From: Chondrus crispus
Taxonomy: Eukaryota > Rhodophyta > Florideophyceae > Gigartinales > Gigartinaceae
Assembly (NCBI RefSeq): GCF_000350225.1
Contig: NW_005179005.1
Location: forward strand, 124,001-188,000
Direction of reading: 5' to 3'
DNA length: 64,000 bases
Below the pieces are notes generated by a model. It did not search any database and had not been told where the DNA came from. It worked only from the letters and a program-made list of their open reading frames with translations. This document shows positions 56,894-64,000 of the stretch, piece by piece; position 1 is the first letter of the stretch, and each line of letters opens with the position of its first letter. Both the position numbers and the translations under genes were made by a program.

Positions 56894-57389
56894 ACATGCT
56901 GGGCGCGAGGAAGAGCTCCCCGTTCTCGTCCGCCACTTTCCTAAAGACACGGTGCGCCCGCCGGACAGTCGCTGTTTGGACCTGATTTGTACGTTGGAAC
57001 ATGCATAACCGAAATGGAGACAGAGATGAGTTGCACGTGCGTCTGCGGGGATGGAGGTCTGGCTGTGATCGTGTGTTGGCCCGTGTATTGCCGTAGAAAT
57101 GTAACGCGCCTGTTTGCTTCAAGATGTACATCAAGTTCTAACAGCTCGTTTTCGATTGATGTGCACAACCAAACTGCGAAAGAGTTCAAGAAGAGCTTCG
57201 AGTAATTCCATACAGCAGGAGCTCTTCTACATCACACCTACAGCCGCCTTTCAAATTCATTTCTCGAAGCACTGGGACAAGATGACAGCTTCTACGGTTA
57301 GTTTTCGCCCTAAGAACCATGTCACCACAAAAATTGACAGCCGAGAGGGAAATCCCATGACTCGTCGGTTCCGTTAAGTCTAGAACTCA

Positions 57390-57628
57390 TTCGTCTAACC
57401 GGCAAGCATCTGTTGAACGCTGAACCCCCTCTGAGCAAATTGGTGGACCAAGGTTTCGTTATTCCAATTTCAGGGCACTTTATTCGGAACCATGGAAAAG
57501 TGGCACTCACAAATTGGGAATCGCACCATCTCACAATCAAAGGACTTGTTACAACTGAATTGTGCTTCTCTATGAGCGAGCTACCAACAAGGAAGATCTG
57601 CCTACAGGTGCGAACGGAACTCGATTGA
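57390..57628 (+). CDS. Short unknown ORF, possibly part of a gene
   Basis: An open frame with LLNAEPPLSKLVDQGFVIPI and ALTNWESHHLTIKGLVTTEL ends at 57628. It looks coding by composition, but no family is recognised and no start context stands out. It could be an exon or a remnant. Confidence 0.25.
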
Positions 57629-58319
57629 TGTCGCCACCGTGATGAACCCCTACGGTAACCCTACGGTAACCAGACCATGGTTTTACTTTGAGGCTCATTA
57701 TTACGAGCTGGAGTGCAGGAAGAATGGTGAAGGACTTGTCCACGATCGAAGTCAGAGACAAGCCATCAGCACACCATTATCATTTCTTTGATAATCGAGT
57801 CTTCCCCCCGCACGTTGGTGCCGAGTTGGCACACGAACAGGGCTGATGTACAGTGATGAGTATTTTTTCACTGAGATGAACATCAACTCCGCAAATGCTC
57901 ACCCAGAAAATGCTCACCCAGCGAACGGAGAGCGTCTGGTTGTCATCGATTCGGGCACGTAAAACATCATGGGATATGCATACTCTAGAGGGGGACGCAA
58001 GGTCAGCAGAATAGAGATCTCTCTGGACTGTGGTGAGACATGGCTAAACTGCAAAACTTGGTATCCCGAGAAGAAACAAGGAGAAACACATTCATGCGTC
58101 CGGGAATGGGAAGTAGTATTTTTGTTGGATGTTTTGGGAATTTGAGATTCATCGCCGTACTCGAGGTGCTGCGCCAGCAGCGCGCCGCGGACTCGGCCGC
58201 GGCCACCGCAGCCATGGCCAGCTCGCAGCTCTCGCACCGGTTGCCCATCGCCCGCATGCTCGAGGAGGACGCCGCGCCCGCCGAACCGCCCGGCATGCCG
58301 GATCGCGGCGACAACAGAG

Positions 58320-58851
58320 AGCTGCTCGCGCTGAGCGGCGGCAACGCCTGAGGCGAAGTGATTCCAATTTCTGCGCACGGTCAAAACACAACGGCGAAGG
58401 GGTTACGTTTTTGCGAAAGGAGATAAAAATGCATGCCTGCCTCGACAAGAAGTCAGAACTTACCGCGTTAATGAGTTATACGAGTTGCCACTCCACACGT
58501 GGGCCATGGCCTTGACAAGCTCTGATGTCCGAGCTTGTCAAAGCCAGGTGTCAACACCTGCTGCGGGTCAAGACTGGTACTCTCTACAAAGACTGTCTGC
58601 CTAAACTTCGCATCGGGCGCCTTCCGCGGGACGACTTCAAAGACGCCTGTGTCGTCATCCGCGTGTCCGCCTTAGCAATACTCATTTCCGCAAATGGAGA
58701 CGCCCGAGTGATATAGCCCCATTCTGACGACGTATAGATACCAGTTAATGGTGAGCACGACGTTCGGATTGTCGCGGTGCTGAGGATCGTAGACATTGAC
58801 TTCGACCGGGACTCCACCCGCAGCAGGCATCATTCCCTGGTTTGACGACAT
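58320..58851 (-). pseudogene. DeSI/PPPDE-type isopeptidase pseudogene
   Basis: From ATG 58851 the frame reads VPVEVNVYD, then NWYLYVVRMGLYHSGVSICG with the catalytic-His motif YHSG, then GGHADDDTGVFEVVPRKAP and STSLDPQQ: the PPPDE (DeSI desumoylating isopeptidase) fold. A 38-nt GT-AG-bounded interruption (58520-58557) leads to LVKAMAHVWSGNSYNSLTR. A second intron (58371-58463, GTAAG...CAG, phase 2) leads to NWNHFASGV. The family has NCNHF here, so the catalytic Cys is Trp. A TAA replaces codon 60 (58672-58674). Homology fades below 58320, though that frame stays open to 57914. It was a host deubiquitinase-like or SUMO protease gene, now most likely dead. Confidence 0.78.
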
Positions 58852-59626
58852 GCGATGTTGTGGATGGGTCTAGGGCATCGGGGGATGATGGCGGGGGCGG
58901 TTGTGAGGGTGTCGGTATGTTGACCAGGGGCGCGAGTGGAGGACGGGATAGACGACGGGCACATGTGAGGCGGGTCGGGGATGTGAGGGAGTCGGCGAGC
59001 GGAGTGCGGACACGTCGGCGCTTTCGCGCAAGGCGAAGCTGCCGCCCGAGACGATGGCGGCGCGCCGCCCGCAACGCGCGGGGCGCCCCAAGACATGCAG
59101 CGGCACTCCGACGAGCACCTCGGCAAGCTCGGGCGCAAAGAAACGCGCTGCGCAAAAACTGAAATTTAAATACAGCCAATTCCCGACAAATCCTCGGCTT
59201 CATCGTTTTCCCGCCCCCAAACACCATTTCCATCGGCCTTGTTGAACAACACAACCTCGTCCTCCAGCAACCAACCGTCCCTATTTGCACGGCCCTCTAT
59301 GTCCGAAGCCCATCTCGGAAACTCCTCCTTCGTCCCGTCCGGCGAACTTTGCATCCGCTCCTGTCAGCTCTGCTTCCTCACCACCACATCCACCACGGGA
59401 GCTCTCGCATACACAGACGCCCTGTCCCACTGTCCGTCCCCTCGCCCATGTCCCATCGGACGCGAGAAGCTAGGGGCTACGCCACGTACGCCCCGACGCG
59501 TCCACACGGCCGCGTCCACACGCACACACAGATCGCCACGCGTCCACACACACACACAAGTTACGATTTCGCGTGGCCCGTCGGAGGGCGCGTGCGTGAC
59601 ACTCCCTCTCATCGGCGTCGCTGGCT
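58852..59626. other. GC-rich flank of the DeSI pseudogene, no gene recognised
   Basis: High GC up to about 59160 with overlapping frames on both strands. A minus-strand frame at 59166-59354 (EFPRWASDIEGRANRDGWLL) looks weakly coding. A CA-rich microsatellite-like stretch lies near 59515-59562. Confidence 0.35.
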
Positions 59627-59697
59627 GGGTTAGGTACCGCATATGGGACGCACGTGTACGCGTCCCATATGCGGTACGTAACCCTATAATAATAGGG
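59627..59697. repeat. Double inverted repeat (two adjacent hairpins)
   Basis: Arms 59627-59651 and 59660-59684 pair over 25 nt with one mismatch around an 8-nt loop (core TACCGCATATGGGACGC). The second palindrome CCCTAT-AATA-ATAGGG (59682-59697) overlaps its end. They lie 50-120 bp upstream of the ORF at 59750. Confidence 0.85.
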
Positions 59698-59749
59698 TCA
59701 CTAATAAATAAAAGCGGGCTCTCAAGAGTAGCCATCTCGTCGTCGTACT

Positions 59750-60277
59750 ATGGCGCTGCGTGCGGAGCCGCCTCCACAAAAGAGAAAGCGGCGGGGCGGC
59801 CAGCGCCGCAGCATCCGGAGCCGGAATATGGCCGCACCAAGAGGGAGGGAAGGTGGTCAGGCTGAAATAGCAGGCACTCGGGGGGTGGCTGGTGCTCCGG
59901 TTGAGGTAGCAGGTGCCCAGGCTGGACAGGTTGACGTCATAGATCACCGAGCCGTCGAACGCGCCCGTGCTGACGTCCCGACATCACCAGCGCCCAGCCA
60001 CGGCAGTGCTCCCCAAGCGGCGCTCCGCTTGAGGGGTGCACCTCGGCCCGGGCGGCGGCACCTCCACCCGGGATTGAGCTGCGGGTCGGCTCTCCCGGTG
60101 TACAGAGTGCCCCGCCCGCGGCGGGTGAGCGAAGGGATGTGCACGAGGCAGCGAAGAGACGGCCGATTGTTAGGGCATATGTTCCGTTTGCAAGAAGGGA
60201 CAGGTGGGGCAAGCGGAAGCAGCGGAGAAAGGAGCAGGACCAAAACGCGATGGGGGACGAATGAGGATGCGGTGGAA
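59750..60277 (+). CDS. Basic N-terminal ORF cut by an LTR insertion
   Basis: The frame starts MALRAEPPPQKRKRRGGQ, strongly basic with a nuclear-localisation-like cluster, then Ala/Gly/Val-rich. It runs into the LTR at 60278, so its original end is lost. A different frame between about 60060 and 60263 (PIVRAYVPFARRDRWGKRK) also looks coding, so a frameshift is possible. It may be ORF1 of an unidentified mobile element, given the hairpins just upstream. I do not recognise it. Confidence 0.35.
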
Positions 60278-60938
60278 TGTGTAGTATAAACACCCCCAAC
60301 AGAGCGGGGTGTATACTCAGTTCTTGCGGAGACCCTCGAGAGGGAGAAGACAAGGGAAGACGGACACCCACTACGGAACCGGAGCACGGGCCCGGGTAGC
60401 GTGGTAGAGCGGAATCGAGGAGGACGGGCGCACGCGCGAGCGGATCGACGCCTCCATGCCCCGGGGCGATACTGGGTAACGATCCAGTACCGACGGGCGG
60501 AGGTGGATCCGGCTCGTGGGCGTGCGTCGCGCGTCCTCTACCCGCGCTCGGTGTCGTCTAACGCGCGCGAAGGAGAAAGCGCGCGGTTAGAATAAGCGGG
60601 GAGTCGGCCCTCGGCGGTCGGTCGTCGACAAGTCCTTCCTTGTCGCCCTCTCTCCGCCGCCGGTCCGCTCCATATTTAATGTACATAATAACCTATCATA
60701 ACAGTACAGTACCGATGTACTGCAGCGGTCGGTCGACACTGTAATACTGTCAGCCATCGGGGCTGACAATACACGTGTGTGCGCGCTCTTCCGTTCCGCG
60801 CGTACACGTGTACACGTGCGCCCCCTGTGCTTGGGGGTACACGTGGTGGTACTGTAGAGCATCGAGCCCTACAGTAACTGATCCGATTCTGAGTTGATCT
60901 AATCTAAAATAAGGCCCCAGGGGGGTGGTTATACCACA
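60278..60938 (-). repeat. 3' LTR of the related gypsy element (about 660 bp)
   Basis: On the minus strand it starts TGTGGTATAACC and ends GGGGTGTTTATACTACACA, the same terminal pattern as the LTR at 6307-6934. It shares a TATA-like AAATATGGAGCGGACCG segment and the TGTCAGCC/GGCTGACA hairpin (60748-60768). Confidence 0.85.
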
Positions 60939-61124
60939 CGGCCTCCCCTTGAGGGTGACCGTCCGCGGTCGCGTGTTGTGGTAGCTTTCGTTGCAGCAAT
61001 CCCCCTTGGGGAGGGGTGTCGCGTGCTGTCTCCCCGATAATCCCTCCTTTCCACTTCGTGACTCCTCTGCTTCCACTCGCGCACGCCCGCTTGCTCGTCA
61101 CGTGCGCCGGCTGCTCCTCGCGTT

Positions 61125-63120
61125 ATGACACCTCCGCTCCCCGCCTCGTCGGGGGACGCTACCGGTCCGTCTACCGCGGCGGCCGACGCCGCGGTTGTCT
61201 CTACTCCCCCTTCCGTGGGTCCCGTGGCTCCTACGGGGGCGCCTATCGTCGCGTTCCAGAAGTCGCGGCCCGCTCGTACGCCCTTGGTGTTCCCGCCGGC
61301 AGTGGCGGCGCCGTTGCCAGCGTCGGAGGCCGACGAGCCGCGTCGGCCAGAGTCGGACCCCGGCGTCGCGGCGCCGGTCACTCCTCCCGTTGGCCTCTCT
61401 GAGGCCCTCCGTCCTCGCAGTGCCCGTCCTTTATCGCAGGGACCCGGCATCTCGTTCCCGGGATCCCCGGGTTCACGCGTCGCACGTCGGCGACCGCGGC
61501 CCCGATACGGTCGGCGAGGGGGTCCGTGTCGACGGATCACGCGAGGCGGGTCTCGTGTTGTCAACCACCAGATGGTTCGGCTCACCTCTAGAGCGCTCTG
61601 CTCCTCTCCCTCTCGAGCAGCTACAGTACGGCTGGCTTCGTTACAGCCGTACCGGTATCACCCTCGGCGAATTACTCACACGCCCTCAGCTTCGCCCTGA
61701 TTTGCGGCGTATCCGGCAGATACACGACGTAGGCCTTTCGGAGGCGGCCTCGGCCGCCCTTGGGCGGTTGGTGTCGGGCGGCAACGGCATTGTGTATCAG
61801 ATCCCCGAGGAGATCCCCGGGGATCGCACATTCGCCGACAGTGTCGATGAGGTGCTCTACATCTACAAGATGGCTTTTTTTCTGTATAGTCGGAGCGCAG
61901 TCGGCGCTCATCGTTTCATCCTTCCCGAGATCCCCGGTCTGTACGTGACTCCGCGCCCCTACGGCTACACGAAGCCTCGGGTCGCGCTGCAAAAATCAGC
62001 TTGCTCATTAATGCGCTTGTATGCCATCGGGATCGCGCAGTACGACTGGTCCGTCTACCGTCACTCCGCCGAGGAGGACGGGCGCGTCTACTCCTCGGCG
62101 GCTTTCGAACGCGGCTTGTCCATCGAGGATTTCCCCGCGTTGCCCTTCTCGGTCCGGGCGTCTTTTCCGTCGCTAGGGGTCCATCCCCTCCTCCCGCCGG
62201 CCCTCAAGCACTTTGGTTTTGCGGGTCTCGATCCGCAGCACCCTTCCCACTCCCGGTTGGTCTATAATTTCGAGCAGGAGTGGGCCTTGTCTCCGTGCAG
62301 TGCCTTTATGGCCGAGGTTGGTGCGCACGGACGCGTGTTTCTCCAGTCGCCCGACACGATCGCGTTTCTTGAGCGAGTGACGCCGGGCCTTCCGGACGCT
62401 CCTATACACCCTCTCGAGCGCGTGTCCGTTCACGTACGTTGGTCATTCCGCGCCGTGGTCGTCCTCATGACGAGAGCAGCGGAGGTGAGCGAGCGCAACC
62501 ACCGGTACTGGACCGACTACACGACCGGAGGCCAGAGCGCATATCTCTCTTACGACTTGACCTCTGACTCCTTCGTCGCACGCCCGACGGCCGGCTCGAC
62601 TTCGGTCGAGCTGCCGGGCAAGCGCGGCGGAGTGAGGTCTGAATCGCGGCGAACTCGACGCAAGCAATACCGCGATTTGGACGCTGTAACTGCAGCTCCG
62701 GTCCTCTCGAGTCTTCAACCTCCTTGTTTCTCGCCTTCCGTTCCTCTTGGCACTCGTGCCGGGTCGCACGTCGCGACGGGGACCCAAACGACGGCTCCGA
62801 TGCCGCCTCTTCATCCTCTGGGGGGCCCAGTTCCCTGGGGGTGGCGGTTCGAGACCTCGGCCTCTCGAGGAAGGACATCGAGGGTATTCCCGCGCTCGCC
62901 GGGGTGCTGAGTGCGTCCGGCGAGCGGTCGTGGACCGTGGGGGCTCTCTCCACACTGGTGCAGTGGTTCCTTGCCCGAAGCGCGGAGACGCGTTGTATCA
63001 CCGGAGAAGGTGACGCGCTCTCCTTGGGGTGGCCGCAGTCACAGCGCGAGGCCCACTCCTTGCGGGAGGAGGCTCGGGTACAGGCCAGCGCGGTTGCCTG
63101 TCATTCTCGTCGTCCCATGA
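61125..63120 (+). pseudogene. Antisense accessory ORF of the related gypsy element
   Basis: It starts MTPPLPASSGDATG, 187 bp from the LTR and reading away from it. A long Pro/Ala/Val-rich part precedes a conserved centre (about 61600-62600) with GITLGELLTRPQLRPDLRRI, ALQKSACSLMRLYAIGIAQY, SFPSLGVHPLLPPALKHFGF and HGRVFLQSPDTIAFLERVTP. A Ser-rich linker (RRKQYRDLDAV) and a helical tail (TVGALSTLVQWFLARSAETR) follow. It is mostly open but not entirely intact. Every block matches the antisense ORF at 16222-18551. The two copies have diverged while keeping the block sequences, which suggests past protein-level selection. I recognise no domain; no signal peptide, protease or nuclease motif is evident. 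Confidence 0.8.
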
Positions 63121-63141
63121 AGTATCCGGCGCGCCCGCAGC

Positions 63142-63189
63142 CCCACTGTGATCAGTGGGTCTGTGATCAGTGGTCACTGATCACAGACC
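63142..63189. repeat. Two adjacent perfect palindromes sharing TGATCAGTG
   Basis: CCCACTG-TGAT-CAGTGGG (63142-63159... sharing its last G bases) is followed by 15-bp perfect arms at 63158-63172 and 63175-63189 with a 2-nt spacer. They lie just past the antisense ORF. Confidence 0.9.
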
Positions 63190-63476
63190 GGCGAGGGGTG
63201 TCGTACGACATCGTCCTTGCTGTAAAATGTGACAAAATTTTAGATTCCAAAATTTTCGCAAATGAAGTCCACGTGGAAGCGCCTGGGCCTCGCAAGCTCG
63301 GCCCGCGGCGCTCCCCGAGGACTTTTTCCGGCGCTCCTCGCGCTCCGTCTTCCTCACTCACCCATTCCTACACCGACTTCCTTTTTTTTTATGCGTCGAT
63401 CCCGTCCGCCGCCGTGCTCTCGTTCGAGATCGGAGGCGGGAGGCGGAAGTCTTCGCTGTAGTGGAAGGGGCCCCCG

Positions 63477-63707
63477 TCACCACAGGGAAGCGAGGCGGTT
63501 GTCGATAATGACTCGTAGTTGAAAAGGGAGGGTGTTGCGCTCTTCCTGACCGGAGCTTCCTTGTGCGTAGATGCAGACTGCGCCATCCGCGCGCGTCTCC
63601 CACCTGTAGAGGGGTTGTGACGACGTAATACTCGCTCGTCGGGGTTCGTCCCCGTATTCAATCGGCACCGAGGTTGTGAATACATCCTTGTCTCTCCTCT
63701 GTGCCAT
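63477..63707 (-). CDS. Short unknown sense ORF inside the related gypsy element
   Basis: The frame starts MAQRRDKDVFTTSVPIEYGD and contains PFQLRVIIDNRLASLW. It runs in the sense direction of the element, upstream of the antisense ORF, as does the small sense ORF at 15591-15974 in the other copy; I see no clear sequence match between them. The remaining sequence to 64000 shows no recognised gene. Confidence 0.25.
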   Translation of the reverse strand: MAQRRDKDVFTTSVPIEYGDEPRRASITSSQPLYRWETRADGAVCIYAQGSSGQEERNTLPFQLRVIIDNRLASLW

Positions 63708-64000
63708 TTCCCCTGGCTCTCGTGCCTCCTAGGGGCTTCGGGCGAGATCGCTCCTCCTTGAAGATATGTCTGTTCGCATCTGTGCGGCGAGCCGTGTGCC
63801 CCTTATCGATATGAGGGGGTCGCCTTCCTTACGGCTCAGAGGGCCGTATCCCTTTTCGTTCTCCTCGTCGGTTCGAGGGTCGACTTGCGTAAGGCCGAAC
63901 GTACTACCGTCTCTTCTCTGCCTCTTGCCGGCGGCGGTGGCGATCCCTGTCCTGTATTTCGGGTGCCGATACGTTTCGACGTCTTCGTGGGTTCTCGTAA

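Larger units (their letters stand above)
60278..64000 (-). mobile_element. Ty3/gypsy element related to the 15-kb one, 3' part only in window
   Basis: The 3' LTR lies at 60278-60938 in minus orientation with a polypurine tract at 60939-60950 (AAGGGGAGGCCG). The internal region with the antisense ORF extends to the window end. Gag and pol must lie beyond 64000. Its LTR and antisense ORF are homologous to those of the element at 6307-21543 but clearly diverged. Confidence 0.85.

Noticed and set aside
58040-58515. Plus-strand frames with Ala/Glu-rich sequence
   Set aside because: They are antisense to the DeSI pseudogene exon and its GC-rich flank.

Overview
The window looks like a eukaryotic nuclear scaffold from a red alga, most likely a florideophyte such as Chondrus crispus. 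This is inferred from compact genes with few, short GT-AG introns, dense LTR retroelements and an NB-ARC/WD40 gene without visible introns. There is one 100-N scaffold gap (21159-21258). No bacterial operon, rRNA or tRNA was seen.

Layout. Bases 1-22.4 kb are an old locus of unknown function split by a Ty1/copia element (822-5470, 5-bp target duplication) and a 15-kb Ty3/gypsy chromovirus (6307-21543, 5-bp target duplication, containing the gap). Bases 22.9-26 kb are the 3' end of a second gypsy family. Bases 26.3-37.3 kb are the main host-gene island: a pogo-like DNA transposon (26929-29197), an ionotropic-glutamate-receptor-like channel gene with two introns (29938-31893), a membrane-protein gene (35851-37257) and two decayed fragments of its paralogues. 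Bases 37.6-40.7 kb hold a gypsy integrase fragment and an unidentified cluster of four small minus-strand ORFs. A 1197-codon NLR-type gene with five near-identical WD40 repeats lies at 42999-46592. Bases 48.7-56.3 kb are two adjoining gypsy remnants. Bases 56.5-58.9 kb are decayed host genes, including a DeSI/PPPDE isopeptidase pseudogene. From 60.28 kb to the window end lies the 3' part of another gypsy element related to the first.

Cross-cutting observations. Three separate gypsy copies, in two LTR families, carry a long antisense ORF between pol and the 3' LTR, always pointing away from that LTR. It has a recurrent layout (Pro/Ser-rich start, conserved centre, Pro/Ser-rich linker, short helical end), and I recognise no domain in it. 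The NLR gene shows the signature of concertedly evolving, hypervariable WD40 repeats known from fungal incompatibility genes. The glutamate-receptor-like gene keeps a QQG pore motif.

All retroelements are treated as fossils: extents, families and parts are given without a catalogue of their defects.
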